A stretch of DNA of 64,000 nucleotides from Xenoacremonium recifei (GCA_012184525.1 WOFQ01000067.1:93308-157307), one strand, 5' to 3'. Shown: positions 11,062 to 22,505, counted from the stretch's first letter. Program-made: numbers and translations. Notes: generated from the sequence alone by a model not told the origin.

Positions 11062-13563
11062 ATGGCGGACAGTCTTGACCCCGGCATGCCGTCACCGTCC
11101 CCGGATCGGCCAGGCCTTGAGCGCCGCCGGTCCAGGAATCCTATCAAGAACATCATGCAGCACCTCTCGGTCGAGCCGCCAGAGGACAACGATGAGCGAG
11201 AAGGACGCAAGAACTCGCTGATACGGAGGCTCAGCTGGCGCAAGAGCCGCAGCCCTTCAGCCAACTCGGAGCGGTCTAACCCTGGATCTGCTCAAGACCC
11301 TAATCTGTGCCGGAGCTGTGCGAGCTGGGCGGCTGATATCGATGCCACCTTTGAGGAGATGGACTCGTCTTTTATCAAGGCACTGAACCCGGGCTCGCAA
11401 GACGCATTCGAGAACAAGGAGCACTCACTTACCCTACTGAAAAGTCTCGAGGATGACCGCTGGTCGACCAAGTGTCCGCTCTGCAAGCTGTTTTGGGCGG
11501 TGCATGTCCAGAGCGATGGAGACGGGCCTCTCTCCCTCTCGGGCTTCTCCTCCCGCGACACCAATTACCTGATCGACACCAACAAGATGTTTGAGCAGGG
11601 CCACGCTGCGAGAGGCAAGGCACGCGGCTTCGCTCCGGCCTTCCTTGGAGTCGTGCCTAAGAAGAGCGGCTCCGGCGCCCTGAGTTGGGACGTTGACGCC
11701 GATTGGTTCCGCGAGGCGGGCATGATCTTCCGCACGATGCCGGATGTTGAGACGGAGCTGCTGAGTGCGCGGCCTGGCGGGATGCATTCGCGGGGGAACT
11801 CTGCCAACGACACGGGCGGCTGGGTGAAGCGAGGCATCTGGGGCCGGGAGATTGGGAGGACCGTCGACACGTCTGTAGCTGTCGACTGGTTGCGGTTCTG
11901 CGAGTTCTACCACCAGGGGCGATGTGGCCGGAAGCCCATCACGAGGGAGATCAAGGGGTTCCGGTTGGTGGACTGCTCCCAAAACCCCCCGCGCATCGTC
12001 GAGTCGTCGTTGATGGAGCGGTATGTCGCGTTGAGCTATGTCTGGGGCAAGGTTGCATACGAGCCGTGGCCGCAGGTGATCCAGGATGCTATCGCCGTCA
12101 CGCAACAGCTCGGCGTGCGTTATCTCTGGGTCGACCGCCTCTGCTTAGACGACTCGCAGCCCGCAGTGAGGATGCAGCAGATTGCGCGCATGGACGAGAT
12201 CTTCGAGGGCGCCATTGTCACCGTCATTGCAGCCCATGGCGAGGACGCAACTTCGGGGCTTCCAGGGGTGGGCTCAACACAGCGTCCTCCGCAGCCCCAA
12301 TACTCCTTTTCAAACTCAAACCTCACACTCGTTTCTAGCCTGCAAGATCCGCGTCTTGCTGTCAAGAACTCAGCTTGGTATACCCGTGGATGGACATACC
12401 AAGAAGGTCTCCTGGCGCGACGGCGACTCATCTTCACGGGGCAGCAAATGTACTGGGAATGTGAGGGCATGTGCTGCCCCGAAACACTGGTACTACCGCT
12501 GGAGCTCTACCACGACGCTGAGGAGCAGCGGATGTGTGATTTCATGCGGCCAGGTCTACTGAACGGAGTATCTTTCGTGGATGGGAGCTGGGAACGCTGG
12601 AAGAGGTTGCCGAGTAAAGTCGAGGACCCGAGCACGCTCAGCATCTTCCGCGAGGCGGACCAGCACATCATCAACTACACGCGGCGATCATTGACATACG
12701 ACGAAGACTCCTTGAGTGCGTTTCTGGGTATATCACGGCGGCTAGAGACGACGCTGGGACGCAATCGCGTAGTCAACTTATTGGGTATTCCAGTCTGGGC
12801 GCCCCAAGACGAGCGCAGTATGGCGAGCCCGCCGCGGACGCGCGATCTCTTTGCGTTATCGACGTGCTTCTGGCACCACAAGGAGGGCGTTGTGGCAAGA
12901 CGGAGACCACACATGCCCAGTTGGACGTGGGCAGGCTGGGCGGGAGCCGTTGACCTTTTCTCAAGCATCGTCGTGGCTGATCCCGAGGGAAAAGTCAAGG
13001 ATCGCAAGTACAACAACCATCATTATGTGACGGCCACACAAATCACTCGCAACGACGCCAACTCGCTACGGTGGACGTACTCGCCAGACATAGTCCTGGT
13101 ACATGCCGACGGCAGCGTGGCCTACGACTTTGCGCCCTCTACAGAAAACGACTCCAATGCTTTGCGACGGCTCGCACTCTGGCCCTATGGCATACACGTA
13201 CCCAACCCACTCGTCCTGGACAAGGTGAAGGCTCGAACGCATTCAGGGGGCTGGATCTTCAACAACGTGAGCGTGGACGTGAAGCTAAGTCGGGGTGGCG
13301 GGGGCATTCGCGAGTACATCGAGCGCCACGCGCGCGCAGAGCAGATGACGGTGCTGTGGTTCGTCGAGGAGGCGCTGATAATGCTGTTGGTGGTGGAGAG
13401 GACGGTGAAGCCGGATGGCGGAGTCGTGTGGGAGCGGGTTGGACGAATGAGGATGGGCTTTGCGGAGGAGGCGAGGGATGTTATTCGGCGGTATGGGCGG
13501 GTAGAGAGGATGGTGGAGGACCTGCCGCTGAGAAGACTCGGGACCGATATTGTGATTGAGTAG
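11062..13563 (+). CDS. HET-domain (heterokaryon incompatibility) protein
   Basis: An 833-residue single-exon protein. The HET domain covers roughly residues 320-450, with its three signatures in order: ALSYVWG near 322, YLWVDRLCLDD near 353 and WYTRGWTYQEGLL near 437. HET domains trigger programmed cell death after fusion of genetically unlike hyphae, although many family members have other or unknown roles. The first 90 residues are Arg/Ser-rich and look disordered. Two CxxC pairs (CRSCASW and CPLCKLFW) before the HET domain are usual in this protein type. No NACHT, ankyrin or WD repeats follow, so any partner must be encoded elsewhere. The start ATG follows a stop-rich leader. Confidence 0.88.
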   Translation: MADSLDPGMPSPSPDRPGLERRRSRNPIKNIMQHLSVEPPEDNDEREGRKNSLIRRLSWRKSRSPSANSERSNPGSAQDPNLCRSCASWAADIDATFEEMDSSFIKALNPGSQDAFENKEHSLTLLKSLEDDRWSTKCPLCKLFWAVHVQSDGDGPLSLSGFSSRDTNYLIDTNKMFEQGHAARGKARGFAPAFLGVVPKKSGSGALSWDVDADWFREAGMIFRTMPDVETELLSARPGGMHSRGNSANDTGGWVKRGIWGREIGRTVDTSVAVDWLRFCEFYHQGRCGRKPITREIKGFRLVDCSQNPPRIVESSLMERYVALSYVWGKVAYEPWPQVIQDAIAVTQQLGVRYLWVDRLCLDDSQPAVRMQQIARMDEIFEGAIVTVIAAHGEDATSGLPGVGSTQRPPQPQYSFSNSNLTLVSSLQDPRLAVKNSAWYTRGWTYQEGLLARRRLIFTGQQMYWECEGMCCPETLVLPLELYHDAEEQRMCDFMRPGLLNGVSFVDGSWERWKRLPSKVEDPSTLSIFREADQHIINYTRRSLTYDEDSLSAFLGISRRLETTLGRNRVVNLLGIPVWAPQDERSMASPPRTRDLFALSTCFWHHKEGVVARRRPHMPSWTWAGWAGAVDLFSSIVVADPEGKVKDRKYNNHHYVTATQITRNDANSLRWTYSPDIVLVHADGSVAYDFAPSTENDSNALRRLALWPYGIHVPNPLVLDKVKARTHSGGWIFNNVSVDVKLSRGGGGIREYIERHARAEQMTVLWFVEEALIMLLVVERTVKPDGGVVWERVGRMRMGFAEEARDVIRRYGRVERMVEDLPLRRLGTDIVIE

Positions 13564-14379
13564 CGGAGTGTAAAATATGTGAAGCCATCGCGGAGGATGA
13601 AACGGGATGAAAAGGGGGTTCTTTTATAGGGAGGCGTGCAAGTGGCTTGAACGAGTGCACTGCGCTACAACACCAGATTGAGACGGACGGCATGGCACAA
13701 GCCGGGACCATTAAGCATTGTAATATATCGTTTGAGACTAATTGAAGAGAGGGCGATGTTGTCTCGGGTTCAGCATGCTACATACTCGATAATTACCCAA
13801 GATACGGTATCTGTCACATCTGATAACTCTATACTCTAGACTATAACAGCCACATGCTATGACGTCGCCTCTAGTGGCATGATGCCTCGGTCGAGAGTCC
13901 TTGCTCAGCGAAACTATGCGTTTGAGGTACCTGGCTATCCACTAATATCTGCCATGCCAAAGTTAATCGGCGCAGGGACTTCTAGCATTCCCATTGCTCC
14001 ATCCCCAACATCTTCCCCCTCCCAAACTAATCCTTTCCACATACCAGGTCAGCAGCTCTTCACCCAAACCAACCGCCATGACGTCGATCCGCTCTCGGCC
14101 GAAGGATCGGATGAATCAGCATTAGCAGCAGCAGCGCCCGCGCCAGCGCCAGTGCCCTACGAGGCGGGCAGCGGGCGGGCTGGAAGTCCCACTCACACCT
14201 TTTCCCGCCGGGCCTTGCCTCTACCAGAGATCCCTTCCCCGAAGCATCCGCCAGTCACAAATCACGGGCTCGAGCGGGAAGATCAGATCGATCCCCCGGC
14301 GTTGCGACCTCGCGTTTCCTCTGCCTCGAGCCTCTCCCTCCTGCTCCTCTGCTTCCCCACGCGCGCGGAGAGTGTCGCC
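13564..14379. other. Intergenic, promoter of the Sec14-like gene
   Basis: It holds the 3' flank of the HET gene and a CT-rich 5' leader of the Sec14-like gene. The frame of the latter stays open upstream to an ATG at 13879, but the translation is Pro/Ala/Ser-rich and CT-driven, so I treat it as leader. Confidence 0.4.
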
Positions 14380-15828
14380 ATGCCCGACCATCATAACCAC
14401 CACCACCACCACTCCCACGATACGGCTGCCCCGGCGACCCGCGTCAAGTCGTCCGCCAGCACCGTCGGCGAGCATGGATATCCGCATGGCCACCTGGGAC
14501 ACCTGAGTCCCCACGAGGAGGAGGCCTTCCTCAAGTTCAAGGAGGTGTTGGAGGAACGAGGATTGTGGAAACGGGGACCGCCGGCGTCACATGACGACCC
14601 GTTGCTGCTGTAAGTGGCATGCGCGCTGAACCGGAGCTTGATAGGCGTCTGACATTGGTGTTGTAGGCGATATCTGCGCGCGAGACGCTGGGTGGTGGAA
14701 GATGCCTACCAGCAGTTCAAGGATACTGAAGAATGGCGCGTGGCCAACGATCTCGACGTGCTGTACAAAACCATCGATCTCGACGCCTACGAGCGAAGCC
14801 GTCGTCTGGTATGCCCTCACCTCGCCGGACCGCCCGGATGCTTGATATGCTGACACGTTGTACGCACACAGTACCCCCAATGGACCGGCCGCCGTGACCG
14901 CCGCGGAATTCCCCTCTACGTGTACGAGATTAGGACGCTCGACTCCAAGACGATCCACGAGTACGAGAAGCATGGTGCCTCCAAGACGTTCTCCCAGGCC
15001 AAGTCAGACGGCAAGACGCCCGCTGGTCTACTGCGGCTGTTCGCTCTATATGAGAACCTGACACGCTTCAACATGCCCTTCAGCACACAGCTACCGGACC
15101 GCGAGTTCGCCGAGGTGCCTATTACCATGAGTACCAACATTGTCGATATCTCCGGTGTCGGTCTCAAGCAGTTTTGGAACCTCAAAGGCCACATGCAGGC
15201 CGCCTCGCAGCTTGCCACGGCGCATTACCCAGAGACGCTGGACCGCATCTTCATCATTGGCGCGCCCATGTTCTTCAGCACCGTCTGGGGCTGGATTAAG
15301 CGCTGGTTCGACCCCATCACCGTGTCCAAGATCTTCGTGCTCAGCTCTCACGAGGTGCGCCCCACGCTCGAGAACTTCATTGACCCGGCCAACATCCCCA
15401 AGAAGTATGGTGGCCAATTGGAATATTCTTTTGGCGACCTCAGCGTACCGGATCCGCATTGGGAGGGCCTCGTGACGTGGGAGAACGGCCACAAGGGATT
15501 CCCTACCGGACCGCTGCTGTGGGAAGACGAGGACGATGGCAAGCGCATGGTGTGTATGGGCCTGGGCGCAAAGGACGGAGTGCTTCGCCGCGAGCGGATT
15601 TGCAGCATGCCCAAGAACTTTGTCATGCCCGAAGTAACGCGCCCAGTGCAGAACGGTACGGCGGAGGGCACGCAAACGGTGGACGAGACGTGTGACGACG
15701 GTGTGCAGACGGACGAGACGCTAATCAGCGAGGCGGTGCAGGAGAAGCTGAAGATTAGCAGTGACGTGGACGAGACGAAGAAGGAGGCAGTGTCATCACC
15801 CCCTGTTGCCTCTGCGGCGGTGGCCTAG
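14380..15828 (+). CDS. Sec14-type CRAL-TRIO lipid-transfer protein
   Basis: Three exons (14380-14609, 14667-14808, 14872-15828) give 442 residues. A CRAL-TRIO N-terminal helix bundle (YLRARRW) precedes the lipid-binding CRAL-TRIO lobe, with IVDISGVGLKQFWN, then ATAHYPETLDRIFIIGAP and a C-terminal KYGGQLEYSF, the hallmark order of Sec14 phosphatidylinositol/phosphatidylcholine transfer proteins. They work at Golgi and endosomal membranes, linking lipid metabolism to vesicle formation. The N-terminus after the chosen start carries a His run (HHNHHHHHSHD), and the last 70 residues are acidic and low complexity. Both introns have good consensus (GTAAGT...TTGTAG; GTATGC...CACAG). An in-frame upstream ATG at 13879 would add 167 residues; I consider it unlikely. 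Confidence 0.85.
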
Positions 15829-16220
15829 AGAAGAACAAATTGGACAGGTAGAGACGAAAGCGAGATAAGACGCTACATACATACCCAGGCAGCAGAGCCA
15901 AGAGATGGGAGAGATGGTGAGGAGAAGGGTGTTCAATTCTTGGGTTCTTGGTTGGTCATTCAGGTTTACGTTTTTCATAGATCTCGGTGCATACACATAG
16001 CCGGGCACTTGAATACATTTGCACCGTTCTAACTATCCTGTCTTTTGCCCTTTGGTCTAATAACCATGCTCTCTGTAAGTGTCTTAGTCCTCTTGTATTC
16101 TGAAGTCGTTCGTAAGCCGTCTCAAATGTCTTGATGCCAATTTAAATCCGTGTAATAGTTCAAACAAACAACTTTCTAGTCCCATCCAAACGCCTGTAAT
16201 AACTCCCGAACCCGCTTGAG
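15829..16220. other. Convergent 3' spacer
   Basis: This lies between the 3' ends of the Sec14-like gene and the phosphatase gene. Only untranslated flank sequence is seen. Confidence 0.4.
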
Positions 16221-16874
16221 TCACGCCTTGACAGATCCTCTGGAGTATCCTCTCCTCTTCCGCCACTCCGCAACGCCCTTCTCGATCTCCTCCCAGGACA
16301 CACCATCCCTAACCAACCACATCGTCACCCCCAAGCTCTCGGTATCTCGATTGCGCGGCTCGTCATCAAAGAACAGCATGTCCTCGTACGCCACGCCGGT
16401 GCGCTTCTGCAGCACCTCAAAGTGCTTAATCTTGCTTGTCGAATAGATCTCCAGCCCCGCGTCAAACATATCCAACGCACGCTTCGGCTTCTCCGCCTTG
16501 CCGTCCACGGCGGGCACCGGGACGTGCAGCATCTTGAGCAGATCTCGCGCGAGAGCCGCGGTCGTGGAGCGCGACGCGACGCCGACCTTCACGTTTGGAG
16601 CCTGGGCGAGAGCGGCGAGGATGGAGGGGATGTCGCTGTAGAAGGCGAAGCTCTCGCCGTAGCGGTCGGTGGCGGCGGTGTGGGCGGCGTCGGGCTTGAG
16701 TGGCGGCGTGACGTGCGTGTCGACCCAGAAGGGCCACAGCGTGTAGTCGAGGTCGAAGACGATGAGGCGGGGGAGGGGGAGCGCGGGGTCGGCGAGGGAT
16801 GCGGGGAGGAGGGAGGAGGAGGGCGCTCCGTCGGGGAGGGGGAGCGAGCCCGTCTTGGAGAGCTTTTTGGGCAT
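16221..16874 (-). CDS. Magnesium-dependent phosphatase 1 (MDP-1, HAD family)
   Basis: An uninterrupted 217-residue frame. The HAD nucleophile motif appears as VFDLDYTLWPFWVDTH near residues 38-53, where the first Asp is the phosphoryl acceptor and DxDxT is canonical. Motif II (GVASRST) and motif III/IV (KIKHFEVL, then DMLFFDDE) follow in the right order and spacing. MDP-1 proteins are cytosolic phosphatases acting on protein phosphotyrosine or on glycated/sugar phosphates in vitro; the natural substrate is uncertain. The length is slightly above the animal enzyme because of a Pro/Ser-rich N-terminal segment. It is transcribed away from the Zn2Cys6 gene. Confidence 0.88.
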   Translation of the reverse strand: MPKKLSKTGSLPLPDGAPSSSLLPASLADPALPLPRLIVFDLDYTLWPFWVDTHVTPPLKPDAAHTAATDRYGESFAFYSDIPSILAALAQAPNVKVGVASRSTTAALARDLLKMLHVPVPAVDGKAEKPKRALDMFDAGLEIYSTSKIKHFEVLQKRTGVAYEDMLFFDDEPRNRDTESLGVTMWLVRDGVSWEEIEKGVAEWRKRRGYSRGSVKA

Positions 16875-17999
16875 TGTGTCGGGTTGTGGAGGGTGTGAAG
16901 CCTGTGGGATGGCGAGCGTGGAAGTTATTGGTGTTGAGGAGACGGTGACATATAAGGCTGGGCTAGAGGTGCCTGGACGGCTGCCCTGAATCTTACCTTA
17001 CCTTGGGTACAGCCCCGCCGCGGGGCGTTGCTTTTAGGCTGTGACGTCGGTGCCTGAATGGCTTATAAGTGTCATGTCACCAGCTCCAGTTGAAAAGTAC
17101 AGCTATTTTGGAAACATGTTCTACTTTTGTTTCTTATTTTTGAAAAACCCGAGGTCGTGCAGTACTGTAATCAGCCTTCCGCGATCACGTTTAGAAAGCT
17201 GCATCTAATCGACCTGCTGCCCCGAGATCGGAACTTTCTGGTCACGGAAGAGTCATGAAGTGATGCGGCTAAGCCTGTTCAAGTTGTACGCCCAATGAAA
17301 CCTAGGTTCACGAACATAACTGCCGCAGAATATACCTCTCCTTGGTTAGAATTATTCAGAAGCTATTGCTGCTCTTTCCGTGTTAAATACTCAGACACCT
17401 ACCTGGGTACCAAGTAGGCAGGAATGAGGCGCTTGCTGTTGGAGAAAGTCGGTGAGCCACGTGGTGAGGTGAAACATTATGAAGCTCATTGGTCGGATAG
17501 AATACATGCATATACTCAGCCAATCTCTGTAATTCCCATACTTCTTTCCCATTAATGGGTAATAACACTTACAACCGTCGTGGTCCCAGCGACATCACAG
17601 ACTAAGGAAACTCCTCCGGGAATCGCTCTCGCCCCCCCGCATTTCCGGCCGGCTCCCTGCGGGGAAATCGAAATCTGGACCGGGTCACGAGGCAAGAGCG
17701 CCCCCGTCGTTTTGGGGGGCAGGCAGTCCCAGTCGCCGTCGCCATGCCATAATTATCCATCGCGGGATTGGCTCGTTGGCTTGGATTTTCCTCCCTCCGA
17801 ATCCCCGTACCTTCCATCCCAACCACTGGAAGTTTGCCCCCGCGTCACCTGTGAAGCCCAAGTTGCGATGGTGAGACGGTGAGGGTTTTCTTTCTCAACT
17901 CGTCACGCTCTCCGTTATTTTGCTCATTGCGCATGAGTGCACTCTGGGGGCTTCGCGATTGAGGGGAGAGACCGACGAGAGACGCCAATTCGTCACGCA
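16875..17999. other. Divergent promoter region
   Basis: Shared upstream region of the phosphatase (-) and the Zn2Cys6 regulator (+). A near-palindromic CCTGGGTACC lies near 17401. A G/C-rich tract precedes the regulator's start. I see no supported gene. Confidence 0.4.
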
Positions 18000-20310
18000 A
18001 TGGCCAAACGCACCTGGTCTGATGCGCTTGGGGGAGCGTCGGCTGGCTCGACCGGCGCAGGAGCAGCAGAAATGCCTCCAGCCGACGAGGCTCCCGCGCC
18101 AGCTGTGAGTCGCCATGAGATTGCGAGATCATGCGGAACTGACAATGAATGAATAGGCCGCCAAGTCGCAGAACCGCCGGCAGAGCGCTGGCATCGCCGG
18201 CTTCGGTGGGGGTGACGTTCCGCTTCCTCAGATCTCCCGGAAGATCAAGGCCTGCGCGGCGTGTCGGAAGCACAAGGTGAGAGAAGAACTTGCGAGGACC
18301 CTCATTTGGACGGGGTGATTGACCGGCTTGCAGATCAAATGCTTGATGGACGAAAGTGGCCCGCCGTGTCGTCGCTGCGCGGAACGGAACCTAGGCTGTG
18401 TCTTGAGCAAGAGTCTGCAGACAATTATCGACGAAAAGTCTCAGTATGCGAAACCTGGGTCGTTGCGACATCTGCGACTTTAGCTGACTCGCTGTAGATT
18501 CTCAGAAGCCGTAGTCCATGACTTAGAACATGTTCACGGCGCTCTCAAGCAGGTCATGACCAAGCTTGGCCTTGGTGAAATGGCACCCCTTCAGTCTTCA
18601 TCCATTCAAGAATCAGAGGGTTCGCCATCGCATCAGGACTCGAGCCATGTTGCTGGTCGCCAACCCATGTCGCTGTCTGACCGAAACCAAGGTCCTTCTT
18701 GCGACAATTCACCCAAAGCCACTCCCGAGGACGAAGGCCTGCCCTACGTTCCCATTCATTCCCTTTACACACTTACGAAACTCAGTGCTTTGAGATCTCC
18801 AGAAAATAGTGAAGCCCAACGTGGGCGAGCCATAGACGACTTTATTGCTCGGGGCGTGCTCTCCCTCTCCGATGCCGAAAGTCTGTTCTCTCTCTACCGG
18901 ACAAGACTAGACCGATACATGTATGGTATCGGGTGTCACTACAATACGCTCGAGGAGCTGCGGAGAAAGAGTTCTATTCTGTCTGCTGCCATTCTCACGG
19001 TATCAGCACTCCATGATGCCAAGGCAGATGGTGTCTACGGCGTTTGCAGCAACGAGTTCCGCCGATTGATGGAGAGATCCATGTTTGAACGACGCATTGA
19101 TCGAGACTATCTGAGAGCTATGTGCGTAGCTTCGTACTGGCTCAGCGACCTGTCCTGGATGCTTTCGGGATATGCTATCCGTCGAGCTGCTGAGTGTAAT
19201 CTACACAACAGCTTTAACCAAGCTATCAAAGAGAAAAACCAGGAGGCCGCGGATTGCGCACGCCTGTGGTACATCCTCTACATTTGTGACCAGCATCTTG
19301 CAACTCTTTACGGAAGGCCGTCTATTGTGCAAGAGGACTCATCAATCCAAGGTTGGGACAAGTTTCTTCATTCAGAAGTTGCTACGGAGGAGGACAAACG
19401 ATTGACTGGGCAGGTCGCCCTAGTCAGCATCTTACGAAATATCCGCGAGCTGTTTGGCACAAACAAAGGAGAGGCCATTCCGCGCGTTTATCTGAACCAT
19501 ATTTCACATTTCAAAAGGCAGCTTGATCAGTGGTACGAGCGGTGGATGAGGGAGTTGCCTGGTAAGCTTCGTTGGTCCAGCCACCAAGTTCTTCGCTAAC
19601 AGGAATCAGAGCAATGGCCCCAGATCGGCACGTTTCCACGGAAAGGGACCATCTTGCACTACAATTTTTCACAAATCCATCTTTACTCCCATGTATTCCG
19701 TGGCCTCACTGGCGACGATCCAATTCCTCATTACTTCTTGGACTGCGCAGCCAAAGCCATTGCAGCGGCTACGGCAGTGATGGAACTCATCATCACAGAT
19801 CCCGATGTCGCCGCAGGCATTGTGGGGATGCCGTCGTACATGCATTCCATGACTGCGTTTGCCTGCATGTTTCTTATCAAGGTCGCCATCAAGTATGGCG
19901 GCGAGCTCGTAGACCGCCAACGAGTTCTCGAACTTACCAACGGACTTGTCCGACGATTCCGCGCCATGCCTACTGGGAAGTGGCATCTTGCCAACTTGAT
20001 GGCCGGTGGACTGGAGAGGATGACTGAGCAACTGAGCGCTCAGGCTCCCGGTCAAATGGCGACGTTCTCGAATGGGATGGTAGCGGGGACTGGCATTAAT
20101 GAGAACGTGATCCCATCACAAGTTGTGCCAATGGAGACTCGGCCGTTGACGGACTTGGAGGGAGACTTGTTCTTTGACTATGACATGAGCTTTGGCCTGT
20201 CGCCCGTGTTCCGGTTCGACCCGAATATGCTCAGTATGGACGGGTCTGCCGCGTCTATGCAAGGTTACCCAGAGCCGGACTACGGTATAAGACCGAACCA
20301 TCAGGCATGA
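18000..20310 (+). CDS. Zn2Cys6 transcription factor
   Basis: Five exons (18000-18104, 18157-18276, 18334-18443, 18498-19561, 19610-20310) give 699 residues. The binuclear zinc cluster spans Cys 68, 71, 78, 87, 90 and 97 (spacing CX2CX6CX8CX2CX6C), and its core is cut by an intron right after CRKHK, a common position in such genes. A short coiled region follows (VVHDLEHVHGALKQV), then a fungal-specific regulator middle domain with IGCHYNTLEELRRKS and DCARLWYILYICDQHLA. It should bind CGG-type DNA and act in the nucleus. The architecture recalls Leu3/PrtT-like factors, but the target genes are unknown. The two catabolic enzyme genes immediately downstream on the same strand are candidate targets. 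ATG 18000 is the only start that keeps the frame into the cluster. Confidence 0.88.
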
Positions 20311-20442
20311 TGAGTTGACTGGAGGTTTTGCGACTTTCCAGGGCTGTTTTTGGACAGTGTAAGATACCTGTAACATGTGTCTTTGTGAAGGGAGGACTTT
20401 TTGGATAATGAATCGAGCGAAAGCTTACAAGAACAGTTTAAT

Positions 20443-21086
20443 TTAAAATGAAGGATACCAGAACCGCATTATATATACACGACAGCGGGAAGAATACCGG
20501 GTTTCAGGATCCATATTGCCCTCTTTGTAACCTCCGAGTTGATCAATCATGATACCAAAATCTAGGTATTGACGAAAGATGGCACTACGTATCATGTGGC
20601 CCACGATCTCGAGCAGGCTGAGACTATTCTCGTATTGCCAGCTTACAATGCTTTCCTTCTCATCTACAACTTCGTCGTTTTGCTCTCTCCCAACATCACA
20701 AGCATTCCATAATCCTTCGAGCGAAGACGGAGGAAGTCGGTTTTCTGTCCGAGCTAACCCGCAATCCCATCTCGGCTCCAATTTGCCCGTGTTAATCCCC
20801 ATCGCGGGGGTTGCGGGGAAGCTCAGATGACCTTGAACTTACTGACACCAAACCACCCGTGGTTGTAAGTGAAGCCAGTGGGTGAGTCTTCTTCCTGCCC
20901 TCCTTGGTCATCTACTAACACCGGGTAGAAAACTGAAGGATTATCGGATATCCCGTCGAGCAGCCGGAACAACCGACATCGGACAAATGGTGTTAAGTAA
21001 AACCAGTGTAATCGCTCATTCGAAGTCAAGATAACAACATCTTCTACAACGTCGCTGTCACGAAGACAATTTCCACAGGAATAATC
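20443..21086 (-). pseudogene. Possible small gene or gene relic opposite denD promoter
   Basis: Two minus-strand blocks read like protein. Block 1 (21086-20843) encodes DYSCGNCLRDSDVVEDVV followed by FRLLDGISDNPSVFYPVLVD and ends at a perfect GTAAGT donor. Block 2 (from about 20750 to 20443) contains SLLEIVGHMIRSAIFRQYLD and stops at TAA 20443-20445. No in-frame ATG is present in block 1, and upstream sequence would have to lie antisense to the dehydrogenase gene. I do not recognise a family. It may be the remnant of a decayed gene or an antisense transcript that happens to be open. Confidence 0.3.
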
Positions 21087-21091
21087 TCACC

Positions 21092-22063
21092 ATGGCCTCT
21101 GCAGACTCACACATCCTGATTACCGGTGCTGCAGGCTTCATCGGCCAGGAGCTTCTCGTCGCCCTCCTCGCCTCCTCCCCATCCCTCACCATCACAGCCA
21201 CCGACACCACCGTCCCCCCCGTACCGCCAGCACACGCCCACCGCGTCACAGCCCTAGCCGCAGACCTGACCGCACCGACTGCAGTATCGGCACTCTTCCA
21301 GCCCAAGCCTCCCTCAGCCGTGTACCTCCTCCACGGCCTCATGAGCTCGGGCTCCGAGGCGAATCTTGAGCTTGGCCTCGCCGTCAACTTCGACTCTGTG
21401 CGCAATGTTCTTGACTACATCCGCCGCGAACATCCCGGCACGGTCGTCGTCTTTACCAGCTCGTGTGCGGTCTACGGCCGTGAGGAGTGCGTCTCGGAAG
21501 CTGCTACCGTGCCGCTCCCGCAGACGTCCTACGGCGCCGAGAAGTTGATGGTCGAGCTCCTCGTGAACGACTGGTCGCGCCGCGGGTTGCTGGACGGCCG
21601 CATCGTGCGTCTTCCCACCGTGGTAGTCCGGCCAGGCAGACCCTCGGCCGCAGCATCGAGTTTCTGCTCCGGCATCGTGCGCGAGTCACTCAAGGGCGAG
21701 GCGAATGTGTTGCCCGTCAGCCTCGACACGGAGATGTGGGTGTGCAGTCCCGCGACAGTCGTTCGCAATCTTCTGCGCGTCGCAACGGTCCCGGCGGCTC
21801 AGTTCGGGGGCTCGCGCATTGTGAATCTGCCGGGCCGGACGGTCACGGTGCATGAGATCCTGGCGGCTGTTGAGAAGGTTGGGGGCGCGGCGGCGAGGGC
21901 GTTGGTCACGGAGAAGCGGGATGCGGAGGTGGAGCGCATTGTCGAGTCGTGGTCAGCGCGGTTCGATGTGAGCAGGGCGTATGGGCTGGGATTGGAGGCG
22001 GATGGAAGCATTGAGGATGCTGTGCGAGCGTTCAAGACGCGGCTGGAAAGCGAGAAGGCATGA
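21092..22063 (+). CDS. D-erythronate dehydrogenase-like SDR (DenD type)
   Basis: A 323-residue intron-less extended short-chain dehydrogenase/reductase. The NAD-binding glycine motif is GAAGFIG at 12-18. The catalytic triad region is FTSSCAVYG near 121-129 and Y147-x3-K151 (SYGAEK). Three segments are characteristic of DenD, the NAD-dependent oxidase of D-erythronate to 2-oxo-tetronate: GSEANLELGLAVNFDSVRNV, RLPTVVVRPGRPSAAASSF and WVCSPATVVRNLL. In bacteria DenD feeds four-carbon acid sugars into central metabolism; in fungi the substrate is not established. The gene lies between a Zn2Cys6 regulator and a peroxisomal 2-hydroxyacid oxidase on the same strand. The start context CACC-ATG-G is strong. 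Confidence 0.82.
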   Translation: MASADSHILITGAAGFIGQELLVALLASSPSLTITATDTTVPPVPPAHAHRVTALAADLTAPTAVSALFQPKPPSAVYLLHGLMSSGSEANLELGLAVNFDSVRNVLDYIRREHPGTVVVFTSSCAVYGREECVSEAATVPLPQTSYGAEKLMVELLVNDWSRRGLLDGRIVRLPTVVVRPGRPSAAASSFCSGIVRESLKGEANVLPVSLDTEMWVCSPATVVRNLLRVATVPAAQFGGSRIVNLPGRTVTVHEILAAVEKVGGAAARALVTEKRDAEVERIVESWSARFDVSRAYGLGLEADGSIEDAVRAFKTRLESEKA

Positions 22064-22505
22064 GTGAAGATCTGAGCTATAGAGCAAGATGGATTGCTTC
22101 GCACCGAAGGCGGAGAGCTATCCGTTTGAACAGAACCACCACAATTGATTGCCTCACTTTCCCTTCCATCAATTTCTCATACACTCCCGTGAACATGCCT
22201 ACCTCTCCGATCCGCCGCCGAAAAATGCTCCCATCATGAGAACGAGGCTTGTTACGTCATCTCTCGGTGAGGCTTCCGGCGACGCTCCGTGCCCGGCACA
22301 AAAGCCGACCGGCGATGTCGGCGCCGCCTTTCGCTGCGAGCTATACCGAGGTCGCGGGGGTGAGAGGAGATGCTCTGTAGTCATGGGTAAAGTGAAGCTT
22401 TTATTGTACATATGATATCTTATCGAGTAGAATATCTTACATGCATCCCATTGAAGACTATCTTGCAGTGTCATCTCATCAATTAACCTCGTAATCTCAA
22501 CCATC
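22064..22505. other. Spacer between denD-like and oxidase genes
   Basis: 442 bases separating two co-oriented metabolic genes, containing a 3' flank and a promoter. No extra gene is seen. Confidence 0.4.

Noticed and set aside
13879..14379. In-frame N-terminal extension of the Sec14-like protein
   Set aside because: The translation is low-complexity and matches a CT-rich leader; the family normally starts shortly before the CRAL-TRIO N-terminal helices.
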